This document shows positions 27,206 to 36,346 of a DNA stretch of 59,228 bases, piece after piece. The notes below the pieces were generated by a model, which ran no database searches, was not told the origin of the DNA, and was given only the letters and a program-made list of their open reading frames with translations. Both the position numbers and the translations under genes were made by a program. Numbering within the stretch: the first letter of the stretch is position 1; each line of letters begins with the position of its first letter. This stretch comes from an uncultured Clostridia bacterium. Lineage in GTDB: Bacteria; Bacillota; Clostridia; TANB77; CAG-508. The stretch covers positions 1 through 59,228 of the forward strand of contig CALXPY010000003.1 of NCBI GenBank assembly GCA_944390395.1. Direction: 5' to 3'.

Positions 27206-28222
27206 CTACATATCTTTTATTTCTACTCCAGTATAAAAATGTTTTATTATATCTTCGTAATTATAACCTTGTTTTGCTAAACTATCTGCTCCGGTTTGGC
27301 TCATACCAACTCCATGACCATATCCAGTAACTTCAAATTTTATATTGTCGCTTTCGATTGTTATTTTAAAATTAGCTGATCTTAAACCAAATAAAGACCT
27401 TACCTCGACGCCAGAAAATTCTAAGTTTCCAATCTTTATTTTTTTAACTCTATTGCCATCAGTATATTCTTCTATTTTCATACAATCTTTTTGGCTAAAA
27501 TCTATTTTAAAATCAGAGTGCTCTTTTTTTATTATTTCTTCAAATTCCTTTTTAGAAACTGTTTTTGAAGACGCATATTGAGAATATGCATCTTCACCAG
27601 ATGTTTCTACTGCCTGTAAGTATGGATATCCGCTTCCTCCCCAAACATCTAATGGTGCTTCAGTAGTACCACCACTATTAGAATGAAAAAAAGCATTTAT
27701 TGGTTCTCCATTATATAAAATTATTTTTCCTTGAGTATTGTTTACAGCATTAACAATTTTGTTCCAATTTTCTTCTCTTTCTTCATCTTTCCATTTATTT
27801 AATCTATCGTCCTTAGATATCCAGGCTTGACAACATGTTGAATCATCACAAATATCAGCGTCTTTGTCTCCATGTTTTCCTTTATTATGTATTATTTTAT
27901 AAATAGTATACGTTCTCGCAACAACAGCTTGCGCTTTTAGTGCTTCTTCTTCAAAACTTGCTGGCATCTCAGCACTTACTACACCATATAAATACTCATC
28001 TAATTTTATTTCTTCTACTTTTGATGTGTCTTTATGCAGTAATTTTATAGTATTATAATCCTTATAATTATATGTAGATTTAGTCACTTCGTTTTGCACA
28101 ATATCGTTTTCTGTATTACTATTTTTTTTATCCATATTTACATCAGTAAATATGATTGGGATTAAAAAACAAATTAATATTACTAACACAAAATATAAAT
28201 AGATTTTTTTCACCTTACTCAC
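27206..28222 (-). CDS. spoIID: Stage II sporulation protein D (peptidoglycan lytic transglycosylase)
   Basis: SpoIID removes septal peptidoglycan during forespore engulfment with SpoIIM and SpoIIP. The 338-aa protein has a membrane anchor (about 7-28) and the SpoIID domain (about 65-335) with the catalytic-Glu motif VSAEMPASFEEEALKAQA, VARTYT, the SNSGGTTEAP segment and the closing GYGHGVGMSQTGA. It starts at GTG 28222, or at GTG 28213 three codons on, which is better spaced from AAGGAA. It carries leader element A and lies between sigF and the spoIIQ-like gene. Confidence 0.95.
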   Translation of the reverse strand: MSKVKKIYLYFVLVILICFLIPIIFTDVNMDKKNSNTENDIVQNEVTKSTYNYKDYNTIKLLHKDTSKVEEIKLDEYLYGVVSAEMPASFEEEALKAQAVVARTYTIYKIIHNKGKHGDKDADICDDSTCCQAWISKDDRLNKWKDEEREENWNKIVNAVNNTQGKIILYNGEPINAFFHSNSGGTTEAPLDVWGGSGYPYLQAVETSGEDAYSQYASSKTVSKKEFEEIIKKEHSDFKIDFSQKDCMKIEEYTDGNRVKKIKIGNLEFSGVEVRSLFGLRSANFKITIESDNIKFEVTGYGHGVGMSQTGADSLAKQGYNYEDIIKHFYTGVEIKDM

Positions 28223-28278
28223 ATTCCTTGCTTAAAGCATAAATCTGGTTAAAAAATTAATTTATTTATCTTTCAACC
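28223..28278 (-). promoter_or_regulatory. Leader element A, copy 3, upstream of spoIID
   Basis: On the minus strand a hairpin (28278 to 28247: GGTTGAAA against TTTTAACC, AT-rich loop with TTAATTTTTT) is followed by AGATTTATGCTTTAAGC and AAGGAATGTGAG, then the start of spoIID. Hairpin, linker and ribosome site align with copies at 11201 and 18052. Confidence 0.6.
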
Positions 28279-28290
28279 TTGCTTATACTA

Positions 28291-29022
28291 TTAAATTGCC
28301 AATTTTAATTTTAGATTTTCTAAAATTCTCTTTTCCATTCTAGATACTTGTACTTGAGATGTTCCCATAATTTTAGCTACTTGTGCTTGGGTATTTCCTT
28401 TATAATATCTAAGTAAAATAAGTTCTTTTTCTTTATCTTTCAATCCTTCTAGTAATTGTTTAATACAAATTTTATCTACAATTGAATTAGCTTCATCTTC
28501 TCCTGTACTTAGCCTATCTATTATATTCAGTTCATCATCTAAACTTTCTAATGAATTATTATAAATTGATTCTACTGGAGTATATGAATCTAGTGCTAAA
28601 GCAATCTCTTCTTTTGAAGTATTTAAAATCTTAGCTAACTCATCTATTTTCATATCTTTACCATTTTTTCTTATTTCTTCACTTTGTATCTGCATTATTT
28701 TTGAACACAAAACTTTTAAACTTCTACTTACTTTAATAGGCCCATCATCTCTAATATGCCTTTTTACCTCTCCTAAAATATATGGAACTGCATACGTCGA
28801 AAGTCTAACTTCAAAATTTGTATCAAATTTTTTTATACATTTAATAAATCCTAAAACACCTAATTGATATAGATCCTCTAAATCATGCCCTCTATCTTTA
28901 AACCTTCTAACTATACTCCATATTAATCCTTTATTATTAGTTATTAATCTCTCTAAAGCTTCTTTATCACCATTTTGTGCCTTTATTATATCTGTTTTGT
29001 CATTATCATAAGTTTCATCCAT
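28291..29022 (-). CDS. sigF: RNA polymerase sigma-F factor
   Basis: SigF is the first forespore-specific sigma factor. The 243-aa protein shows region 2 (about 25-95; DLYQLGVLGFIKCIKKFD and STYAVPYILGEVKRHIRDDG), region 3 (about 105-165) and region 4 (about 185-240; TQAQVAKIMGTSQVQVSRME is the helix-turn-helix). It is held inactive by SpoIIAB, encoded 17 nt upstream. Third gene of the spoIIA operon. Confidence 0.96.
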   Translation of the reverse strand: MDETYDNDKTDIIKAQNGDKEALERLITNNKGLIWSIVRRFKDRGHDLEDLYQLGVLGFIKCIKKFDTNFEVRLSTYAVPYILGEVKRHIRDDGPIKVSRSLKVLCSKIMQIQSEEIRKNGKDMKIDELAKILNTSKEEIALALDSYTPVESIYNNSLESLDDELNIIDRLSTGEDEANSIVDKICIKQLLEGLKDKEKELILLRYYKGNTQAQVAKIMGTSQVQVSRMEKRILENLKLKLAI

Positions 29023-29039
29023 ATAAAAAAACCGCCTCT

Positions 29040-29525
29040 CTACCTTCCTCCTATTGCAGTTAAATCAGCGTTTTCTATTTCATCTATTTCTTCATCTTTT
29101 TTTATATGTTTTTTCATTAATATTTTTGTGCCTAATCCTACAACAGATTCTATATCTACCTCATCCATAAAACTTTCCATTATTGTAAATCCCATACCTG
29201 ATCTTTCTAAATTTGCTTTTGTTGTATATAATGGTTTTCTTGCTAATTCTATATCTTCTATTCCTTTTCCCGTATCAGAAACTTCTATTTCTATTGTATT
29301 ATCCAAAATTCTTGCTCTTATCTTTACTATACCTTCTGTATCTTCATAACCATGAATAATAGAATTTGTAACAGCTTCTGAAACTGCAGTTTTTATGTCT
29401 GCTAATTCTTCAATTGTTGGATCTAATTGTGCAGCAAAAGCAGCTACTGTTATACGTGCAAAAGCCTCATTTTTTGATCTACTTAAAAATTCCAAATTCA
29501 TTTCATTGTCATACAAACTTTTCAT
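29040..29525 (-). CDS. spoIIAB: Anti-sigma F factor and kinase SpoIIAB
   Basis: SpoIIAB binds and inhibits SigF and phosphorylates SpoIIAA. The 161-aa protein has the GHKL ATPase fold: N-box [13 protein letters not shown] (about 47-59), G1 box DTGKGIED (about 80-87) and G2 region [10 protein letters not shown] (about 105-114). Length is slightly above the 146 aa of B. subtilis because of an acidic C-terminal tail. GAGGGGAG lies 9 nt before the ATG. Confidence 0.96.
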   Translation of the reverse strand: MKSLYDNEMNLEFLSRSKNEAFARITVAAFAAQLDPTIEELADIKTAVSEAVTNSIIHGYEDTEGIVKIRARILDNTIEIEVSDTGKGIEDIELARKPLYTTKANLERSGMGFTIMESFMDEVDIESVVGLGTKILMKKHIKKDEEIDEIENADLTAIGGR

Positions 29526-29545
29526 ACACTAATACTCCCCTCATA

Positions 29546-29863
29546 TTAACTTACCTTTTCTTTAATAGGAATAATATTTACTATTCCACTCATTTCTAAA
29601 ACCTTTCTTATTGCTTTATTAGCATTTATTATTTCTAATTCTCCTCCCAACATCTTTGCCATTTTATACCTTCCTATTATCATTCCTATTCCTGCACTAT
29701 CCATGAAAGAAATACTACCAAAATCAAATAAAACTTTTCTAGGCATATATCTTGTAATTTCATTGTCTATCTTCCTCCTTATCTTTTCAGTTGTATGATG
29801 GTCAATCTCCTCTGTAAGCTTAATTACTAACAGCTTGTCCTTTTGAATAAATTCTATATTCAA
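29546..29863 (-). CDS. spoIIAA: Anti-sigma F factor antagonist SpoIIAA
   Basis: This STAS-domain protein in its dephosphorylated form releases SigF from SpoIIAB. It has 105 aa; the phosphorylatable serine is Ser56 in FMDSAGIG, matching Ser58 of B. subtilis. The start is a TTG at 29863 with AGGAGGGA 5 nt before it; an in-frame TTG at 29884 would place that site within the gene. It is the first gene of the operon, with Spo0A-box-like sequences upstream. Confidence 0.94.
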   Translation of the reverse strand: MNIEFIQKDKLLVIKLTEEIDHHTTEKIRRKIDNEITRYMPRKVLFDFGSISFMDSAGIGMIIGRYKMAKMLGGELEIINANKAIRKVLEMSGIVNIIPIKEKVS

Positions 29864-29940
29864 TTTAATCCCTCCTATAAACAACTTTAAAAATATTATA
29901 GTACTTTTTCCAGTATTTTCCTATAGCGAAAAATAAGAAG

Positions 29941-29969
29941 TTTTGCCGATTTATTAGAAGTTTTCGACA
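29941..29969 (-). promoter_or_regulatory. Tandem Spo0A-box-like sites upstream of spoIIAA
   Basis: On the minus strand a perfect 0A box TGTCGAA (29963-29969) and a degenerate one in TCGGCAAAA (29941-29949) lie two helical turns apart, inside a near-repeat in which each is followed by ACTTCT. An AGGAAAA (29916-29922) resembles a sigmaH -35, but no clean sigmaH -10 follows. Binding sites for Spo0A at the spoIIA promoter are established in B. subtilis; here it is inference. Confidence 0.55.
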
Positions 29970-29977
29970 TTTTGTGA

Positions 29978-30016
29978 CATAAAAGAGAGAAACTATATTA
30001 CATAGTTCCTCTCTTT
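29978..30016 (-). terminator. Terminator after valS
   Basis: A stem AAAGAGAG (29982-29989) with CTCTCTTT (30009-30016), with an inner AACTAT/ATAGTT helix, followed on the minus strand by TTTTATG. Confidence 0.8.
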
Positions 30017-30019
30017 GAA

Positions 30020-32647
30020 TTATTTTATATTTTGAATTCTTTCTTCCACATTTTTTAGCATTTCTTCATATTTTTTCAATTTAGCTTTTTCTTCTTCTAC
30101 TTTACTTGCTGGTGCTTTGCTTATAAACCCTTGATTAGATAACATTTTATTTGATCTTTCTACTTCTGCTATAAGTCTTTTTCTTTCATTTTCTAATCTT
30201 TCTTTTTCAGCTTCTATATCTACCAAATCTTCTAAAGGTATATATACTTCTATTCCATCTGTTAAAACAGATACTGAATTTTGTGGAATATTTTCTTTTT
30301 CTTTCTGTATAATTATTTCTTCTGCATAACATAATTTCTTTATAATTTTATCCAATTCTTCTACCATTTTTTCATATTTAGTAGTTACAAATATTAACTT
30401 TGATTTCTTTGAAGGATGAACATTCATATTAGTTCTTACATTTCTTATTCCTGTAACAATATCTTTTAATTTTTCAATTTGATCTTCTTCATTTTTGAAA
30501 TTCAATTCTTCCTTATATTCTGGCCAATCAGAAACCATTATACTTCCTGTTGTAGCATATAATTTTGAATAAATTTCTTCTGTAATAAATGGCATAATTG
30601 GGTGTAATAGTTTTAAACTACCTATTAGCACTTTGTTCAAAGTATATAGAGCTGCTTTTTTGCTTTCATTTTCTTCATATAATCTAGGTTTCGCCATTTC
30701 TATATACCAATCGCAAAATTCGTTCCATATAAAGTCATAAATTTTTTGTGTAGCTACTCCTAATTCAAAATTATCTAAGTTTTGTGTTATTTCTTTAGCT
30801 ATATTATTTAATTTAGAAATTATCCATTTATCTTCTATTGATAGATTTTCTGTTTTTACTTCTTCTGGCTCTCCCCATAATAATACGAATTTAGCAGCAT
30901 TCCATAATTTATTTGCAAAGTTAGAAGCTGATTCTAATTTTTCTGGCATATACCTTATATCATTTCCAGGAGAAATTCCCAATACCAAAGAGAACCTTAA
31001 TGCATCAGTTCCATATTTGTTTATTATTTCTATAGGATCTATTCCATTACCTAAACTTTTAGACATTTTTCTACCTTGACTATCACGAACAATTCCATGT
31101 ATAAATACATTCTCAAAAGGTATTTCTCCAGTGTGCTCTAAAGCAGAGAATATCATTCTAGCAACCCAAAAGAAAATAATATCATATCCAGTAACAAGAG
31201 TTGCTGTTGGATAAAAATATTTATAATCTTCAGTTTCTTCTGGCCAACCTAATGTTGAAAATGGCCATAATGCAGAACTAAACCATGTATCCAATGTATC
31301 TTCATCTTGATGAATTTTATTAGAACCACATTTACTACACTTTTCTGGTTTACTACTTCCTACCATAATATTTTTACATTCATCGCAATAATATGCAGGA
31401 ATTCTATGTCCCCACCATAATTGTCTAGAAATACACCAATCTTGTATATTTTCCATCCAGTTATAATAAATTTTACTAAATCTTTCTGGAATGAATTTTA
31501 TCTTTCCTTCTCTTACAACATCAATTGCAGGTTTTGCAAGTGGCTCCATTTTTACAAACCATTGCTCTGATATTTTTGGTTCTATTGTATGATGACATCT
31601 ATAGCATTTTCCAACATTATGTGTATAGTCCTCAATTTTAACTAATGCTCCTATTTCTTCTAATTTCTTTACAATTAATTTTCTAGCCTCATACATATCC
31701 ATTCCTTTATATTCAGGAACTAAATCATTCATTTTCCAATTTTCATCAAATACTTCTACTATTTCCAAATTGTGTCTTAATCCTGATTCATAATCATTAG
31801 GGTCTGCTGCTGGTGTAAGTTTTACAGCTCCTGTACCAAATTCTTTTTCTACAAACTCATCTGCTACAATTGGAATTTCCTTATTCATAATAGGAAGTAT
31901 TACTTTTTTTCCAATTAAATCCTTGTATCTTTCATCGCTTGGATGTACTGCTACACCTGTATCTCCCAACATTGTTTCTGGTCTTGTAGTAGCAACAATA
32001 ACATATCTATCTTCATCTTTTACTTTATATCTTATATACCATAAATGAGTTGGCTCTTCTTCGAATTCTACTTCTGCATCAGAAATAGAAGTATTACAAT
32101 TAGGACACCAGTTTATCATTCTTTTTCCTCTATATATTAGTCCTTTATTATATAAGTTTATAAATACCTTCTCAACAGCTTTTGATAAACCTTCGTCCAT
32201 TGTAAATCTTTCTCTAGACCAATCACATGAACAACCCAATTTTTTAATTTGATTTAAAATAGTTCCACCATATTCTTTTTTCCATTGCCATGCTCTTTCT
32301 AAAAACTTTTCTCTTCCTAACTCTTCCTTTGAAGTTCCTTCTTCTTTTAATTTTTCTACTATTTTTACTTCTGTAGCTATAGCAGCATGATCAGTTCCTG
32401 GAATCCATAAAGCATTGAATCCCTTCATTCTTTTATAACGAATTAATATATCTTGCAATGTTTCATCTAAAGCATGACCTGCATGTAATTTTCCTGTAAT
32501 ATTTGGTGGTGGAATAACTATAGTATATGGCTTTTTAGTTCTATCATCTGAAGGTTTAAAATACCCTTTTTCCTCCCAATTATTATAAATTTTCTCTTCA
32601 AATTCCTTTGGATTAAACTTGTCACTTAATTTTCCTTTTTCACACAT
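30020..32647 (-). CDS. valS: Valine--tRNA ligase
   Basis: It charges tRNA-Val. The 875-aa class I synthetase shows the HIGH motif as [10 protein letters not shown] (about 50), an editing domain (about 190-340), zinc-ribbon-like cysteines (about 410-440), KMSKS as [11 protein letters not shown] (about 525), the anticodon-binding domain and the C-terminal coiled coil (about 810-875) characteristic of ValRS. Length is normal. AAAGGAG lies before the ATG. Expression is controlled by the upstream T-box. Confidence 0.97.
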   Translation of the reverse strand: MCEKGKLSDKFNPKEFEEKIYNNWEEKGYFKPSDDRTKKPYTIVIPPPNITGKLHAGHALDETLQDILIRYKRMKGFNALWIPGTDHAAIATEVKIVEKLKEEGTSKEELGREKFLERAWQWKKEYGGTILNQIKKLGCSCDWSRERFTMDEGLSKAVEKVFINLYNKGLIYRGKRMINWCPNCNTSISDAEVEFEEEPTHLWYIRYKVKDEDRYVIVATTRPETMLGDTGVAVHPSDERYKDLIGKKVILPIMNKEIPIVADEFVEKEFGTGAVKLTPAADPNDYESGLRHNLEIVEVFDENWKMNDLVPEYKGMDMYEARKLIVKKLEEIGALVKIEDYTHNVGKCYRCHHTIEPKISEQWFVKMEPLAKPAIDVVREGKIKFIPERFSKIYYNWMENIQDWCISRQLWWGHRIPAYYCDECKNIMVGSSKPEKCSKCGSNKIHQDEDTLDTWFSSALWPFSTLGWPEETEDYKYFYPTATLVTGYDIIFFWVARMIFSALEHTGEIPFENVFIHGIVRDSQGRKMSKSLGNGIDPIEIINKYGTDALRFSLVLGISPGNDIRYMPEKLESASNFANKLWNAAKFVLLWGEPEEVKTENLSIEDKWIISKLNNIAKEITQNLDNFELGVATQKIYDFIWNEFCDWYIEMAKPRLYEENESKKAALYTLNKVLIGSLKLLHPIMPFITEEIYSKLYATTGSIMVSDWPEYKEELNFKNEEDQIEKLKDIVTGIRNVRTNMNVHPSKKSKLIFVTTKYEKMVEELDKIIKKLCYAEEIIIQKEKENIPQNSVSVLTDGIEVYIPLEDLVDIEAEKERLENERKRLIAEVERSNKMLSNQGFISKAPASKVEEEKAKLKKYEEMLKNVEERIQNIK

Positions 32648-32672
32648 AATTTTACTCCTTTCCTAATATCTA

Positions 32673-32905
32673 CAAAAAACCTCACCCATATAAGGGCGAG
32701 GTTTAATTCTCACGGTACCACCTTAATTATATAATACCTATATTATATTTCTTAAAATCCTATTAACGCTGGACAGGCGAATATACCTACTATTAATTCA
32801 ATATATCAACTCCAAAGCTACCTTCAATTTAATTTACTATAAGAAGCTCTCAGCTAATAACTTCTATTCTCTTTATAGTAAAATTTAAATCTACTCCTCT
32901 TCTTC
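32673..32905 (-). promoter_or_regulatory. T-box riboswitch of valS
   Basis: On the minus strand the leader holds the diagnostic T-box sequence AAGGTGGTACCG (about 32723-32712), a stem I region around 32830-32900, and the specifier candidate GTA (valine) in GAAGGTAGCTTTGGAG (about 32826-32811). The terminator hairpin ACCTCGCCC/GGGTGAGGT (32702-32679) is followed by TTTTTT. Uncharged tRNA-Val is expected to prevent termination. Stem I was not folded in full. Confidence 0.92.
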
Positions 32906-32927
32906 ATAGTATTTATCTATGCATAAT

Positions 32928-32956
32928 ATAATATCATAAAATTCTATAAAATTCAA
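32928..32956 (-). promoter_or_regulatory. valS promoter
   Basis: On the minus strand a -35 TTGAAT (32951-32956), a 17-nt spacer and a -10 TATTAT (32928-32933), directly before the T-box. Confidence 0.65.
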
Positions 32957-32990
32957 TACCTAAATTTATCCAAAAATACTACTAAATTCA

Positions 32991-33578
32991 TTATATTTTT
33001 ACCCATTCATTATCTTTATTATATAATATTTCATTATCTGATATTGTTTCTACCTTATCATATTTAGTTTTTAATTCTTCATAAATCTTTTTTCTAGTAT
33101 CGTTATAATGACAAATTACAATCCCTGGATATAAGTTTAATCCATTAAAATCTCTAATATTTACCTCATTGTCATCAAAATACTTTACATGTTCAATACT
33201 TTTAGTAGCTATATGAGTTCCTGCACTCGCTCCTAAATACACAACACCGTTATTTACATATTCTATAATATCTTTTTCAAAATCTGATTTTTTTAAACAC
33301 TCCTTTAAAAGAAATGTATTTCCTCCACAAACATATATGAGATCTATATTTAACTTTCTATATTTCTCTGGTTCTTCATCATTGAAAAAATATATATTCT
33401 CTTCTTTGAATCCAATTGATATATAATCTTCTAAGTACTTCTTTTTCTTATATTCATATTTTCTTGCAATTGGAATAACTAACATTTTTATTCTATCAAA
33501 AGATTTATTAAGTACCTTTTTTATTTTACATAAACTTTCTATATTTTCAAAACCTGATGATGTTAAAATTATTTTCAT
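32991..33578 (-). CDS. Peptidase S51 family protein (dipeptidase E-like)
   Basis: This is a serine peptidase-like protein with a class I glutamine-amidotransferase-like fold; relatives cleave Asp-X dipeptides or cyanophycin products. It has 195 aa. The nucleophile elbow is GASAGTHIAT with Ser118, and the strand-turn VCGGNTFLL (about 83-91) is a family mark. A catalytic His candidate lies in the CHYND segment. Length is slightly short against PepE (about 230 aa). The ribosome site is weak and the gene begins 8 nt after pnp, so translational coupling is likely. Substrate unknown. Confidence 0.82.
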   Translation of the reverse strand: MKIILTSSGFENIESLCKIKKVLNKSFDRIKMLVIPIARKYEYKKKKYLEDYISIGFKEENIYFFNDEEPEKYRKLNIDLIYVCGGNTFLLKECLKKSDFEKDIIEYVNNGVVYLGASAGTHIATKSIEHVKYFDDNEVNIRDFNGLNLYPGIVICHYNDTRKKIYEELKTKYDKVETISDNEILYNKDNEWVKI

Positions 33579-33586
33579 AAGATATT

Positions 33587-35713
33587 TTACTCTTTGCTTT
33601 CTTCTTGGTTTCTAGCTTCTAAGTCTTTCATGTTTAAATTTATTCTTCCTTGATTATCTATTTCAGATATTTTTACTGTTACCTCATCACCAACTGACAA
33701 TACATCTTCTACTTTTTCTACTCTTTTACTTGATATTTTTGAAATATGCAATAATCCCTCTTTTCCTCCGCCTAAATCTATAAATGCTCCAAAAGGCATT
33801 ATTTTTGTAACAACACCATCACATATTTCTCCTACTTCTATTTCTTTTGCAATATCTTTAATCATTTTTAATGCTTTCTTTCCACTTTCTGTATCAGTAG
33901 AATATACAAATACTTTTCCATCATCAGAGATATCTATTTTTACACCTGTTTCATCTATAATTTTGTTTATCATTTTTCCACCAGGTCCTATTACATCCCT
34001 TATTTTATCTACACTTATTGTTGTTGTCATTATTCTTGGTGCGTATTTAGAAATTTCTTCTCTTGGTTTAGAAATTACTGGCAACATCACATTGTCTAAA
34101 ATATAATCTCTTGCAATTTTAGTTCTTTCAAATGCTTCTTTTATAATTTCGTAAGTTAAACCATCATTTTTTATATCTACTTGAATAGCAGTAATACCTT
34201 CTTTTGTACCACCAACTTTAAAATCCATGTCTCCAAAAAAGTCTTCTATTCCTTGAATATCTGTTAGCATTATATATTTGCTAGGATCATCTTTATCTGT
34301 TATTAATCCTGTAGATATTCCAGCAACAGGTCTTTTTATTGGAACTCCTGCATCCATTAAAGCTAAAGTGCTTCCACAAATACTTGCTTGTGATGTTGAG
34401 CCGTTTGAAGATAATACTTCTGATACAACCCTTATAGAGTATGGGAATTCATCTTCTGAAGGAATAACTGGTACTAAAGCTTTTTCTGCTAATGCTCCAT
34501 GTCCAATTTCTCTTCTTCCTGGTCCACGTGATGGTCTAGCTTCTCCTACACTATATGATGGGAAGTTATAATGATGCATATATCTTTTTGTTTCTTCCTC
34601 ATCTAATCCGTCTAATACTTGTTCTTCGCTTTTCATTCCTAATGTTGCGATAGACATAACTTGAGTTTGTCCTCTTGTAAATAGTGCACTACCATGTACT
34701 CTTGGCAATAGTCCAACTTCGCAAGATAATGGTCTTAACTCATCAATTCTTCTACCGTCTGGTCTTTTATGTTCTACTAATATCATTTGTCTTACACATT
34801 CTTTTTCTAGATCATGTATAATTTCTGCTATTTCTTGTTTTCTTTCTTCTGCTACTTCTTCTCCATATTTTTCTATTATATAGTTTGTTATATCTTCTGA
34901 TATTTTTTCAACGTTTTCATCACGAATTTCTTTGTTTGTAGCTTGTACATCATTGTACATTCTTTCTTTGAAATTTTGTGATATTTCATTATATAAATCT
35001 TTGTCAACAGCATAAGATTTATATTCAAATTTTGGTTTACCTATTTCTGCTTTTATATCAGAAATAAAGTTACATATTTTCTTAATTTCTTTATGTGCTT
35101 CTTCTATTGCTTGTAACATTACATCATTTGGTATTTCATCAGCACCAGCTTCTATCATAGTTATTTTTTCCATTGTTCCTGCTACTGTTAAAGTCAATCT
35201 GCTTTTTTCTCTTTGTTTTAGTGTAGGATTTATAACTATTTGGTTGTCAATATATCCCACATTTACAGCAGCTGTTGGCCCTCCAAAAGGTATATCAGAT
35301 ATAGATAATGCTGCTGAAGCTCCTATCATAGCACACACTTCTGGACTATTATCTGGTTCTACTGATAATACAGTTGCAACAACACACACATCATTTCTAA
35401 AATCTTTAGGAAATAATGGTCTAATGGGTCTATCTATTGCTCTTGATGTTAATATAGCCTTATCAGCTGGCTTTCCTTCTCTTTTTATAAATCCTCCAGG
35501 GATTTTTCCTACTGCATACAATTTTTCTTCGTAATCTACTGATAATGGAAAGAAATCAATTCCTTCCTTTGGTTCTTTAGCTGCTGTTGCATTTACCATA
35601 ACAACAGTATCACCATATCTAACCATTACACTACCATTTGCAAGTTCGGCTATTTTACCTGTTTCTATAACAAGTTTTCTACCTGCAAGTTCTGTTTCGT
35701 AAGTTTTAAACAT
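33587..35713 (-). CDS. pnp: Polyribonucleotide nucleotidyltransferase (PNPase)
   Basis: PNPase degrades RNA 3' to 5' by phosphorolysis and takes part in mRNA turnover. It has 708 aa: two RNase PH domains (about 10-215 and 320-545; the second holds FFGDMDFKVGGTKEG with catalytic acidic residues), an all-helical linker, a KH domain (about 555-615, VIGPGGKMINKI) and an S1 domain (about 625-695, GEICDGVVTKIMPFGAFIDL). It follows rpsO beyond a terminator, the usual Firmicute order. Confidence 0.97.
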   Translation of the reverse strand: MFKTYETELAGRKLVIETGKIAELANGSVMVRYGDTVVMVNATAAKEPKEGIDFFPLSVDYEEKLYAVGKIPGGFIKREGKPADKAILTSRAIDRPIRPLFPKDFRNDVCVVATVLSVEPDNSPEVCAMIGASAALSISDIPFGGPTAAVNVGYIDNQIVINPTLKQREKSRLTLTVAGTMEKITMIEAGADEIPNDVMLQAIEEAHKEIKKICNFISDIKAEIGKPKFEYKSYAVDKDLYNEISQNFKERMYNDVQATNKEIRDENVEKISEDITNYIIEKYGEEVAEERKQEIAEIIHDLEKECVRQMILVEHKRPDGRRIDELRPLSCEVGLLPRVHGSALFTRGQTQVMSIATLGMKSEEQVLDGLDEEETKRYMHHYNFPSYSVGEARPSRGPGRREIGHGALAEKALVPVIPSEDEFPYSIRVVSEVLSSNGSTSQASICGSTLALMDAGVPIKRPVAGISTGLITDKDDPSKYIMLTDIQGIEDFFGDMDFKVGGTKEGITAIQVDIKNDGLTYEIIKEAFERTKIARDYILDNVMLPVISKPREEISKYAPRIMTTTISVDKIRDVIGPGGKMINKIIDETGVKIDISDDGKVFVYSTDTESGKKALKMIKDIAKEIEVGEICDGVVTKIMPFGAFIDLGGGKEGLLHISKISSKRVEKVEDVLSVGDEVTVKISEIDNQGRINLNMKDLEARNQEESKE

Positions 35714-35864
35714 ATTTTCCTCCTCTTGTCCTATTTGGACTTATATAATTTATTTAAAACAATACTTTCTAATTAGTGTAACCTCTACAATATATTAGTA
35801 GAATCTAGTACATTGTACAAGCTACTTTCTAATTATAAAAGCATTGTTATTAAATCATTTTACT

Positions 35865-35899
35865 AAAAAAAGGACGTTAAGCATTTTTGCAAAACGTCC
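35865..35899 (-). terminator. Terminator after rpsO
   Basis: A 7-bp stem GGACGTT/AACGTCC (35872-35878 with 35893-35899) is followed on the minus strand by seven T. The remaining 35714-35864 has a loose ATTGTA/TACAAT type palindrome and no gene. Confidence 0.85.
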
Positions 35900-35908
35900 A
35901 AAATGTAA

Positions 35909-36172
35909 TTATTTTCTTAAATTTAATTTTTCTACGATGTCTCTATATCTTTGAACATCCTTTTTTGCTAAATAGTTAAGTAAGCTTCTTCTTGAACCAA
36001 CCATTTTTAAAAGTCCTCTTCTTGAATGATTATCTTTTTTATGAACTTTTAAATGTTCTGTTAATTCATTAATTCTTTCTGTTAAAAGAGCTATTTGAAC
36101 TTCTGGAGAACCAGTATCTTTTTCATCTCTTTTATATGTTTGAATTATTTCTTGCTTTCTTTCTTTTGTCAT
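35909..36172 (-). CDS. rpsO: 30S ribosomal protein S15
   Basis: S15 binds 16S rRNA in the central domain early in assembly. The 87-aa protein has the full family signature, including [16 protein letters not shown], the [12 protein letters not shown] segment and [17 protein letters not shown] lies 6 nt before the ATG. The leader of about 90 nt may host S15 autoregulation, as in other bacteria, but I see no structure that I can name. Confidence 0.97.
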   Translation of the reverse strand: MTKERKQEIIQTYKRDEKDTGSPEVQIALLTERINELTEHLKVHKKDNHSRRGLLKMVGSRRSLLNYLAKKDVQRYRDIVEKLNLRK

Positions 36173-36269
36173 TTTAGCACCTCCTATTTTTGTTATTTGC
36201 CTTAAACTGAGTTATAGTGGAGTTTTAATTCTAAAACTAAGTAAAAGGTATTTTCGTTTTGCATTATAT

Positions 36270-36298
36270 ATATTATCATATTTTTACCCAAAATGCAA
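36270..36298 (-). promoter_or_regulatory. rpsO promoter
   Basis: On the minus strand a -35 TTGCAT (36293-36298), a 17-nt spacer and a -10 TAATAT (36270-36275). Confidence 0.6.
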
Positions 36299-36346
36299 GT
36301 ATTATTTTATTACTATATTCTAGTGTGTGATTATTAAGATTTAGTA

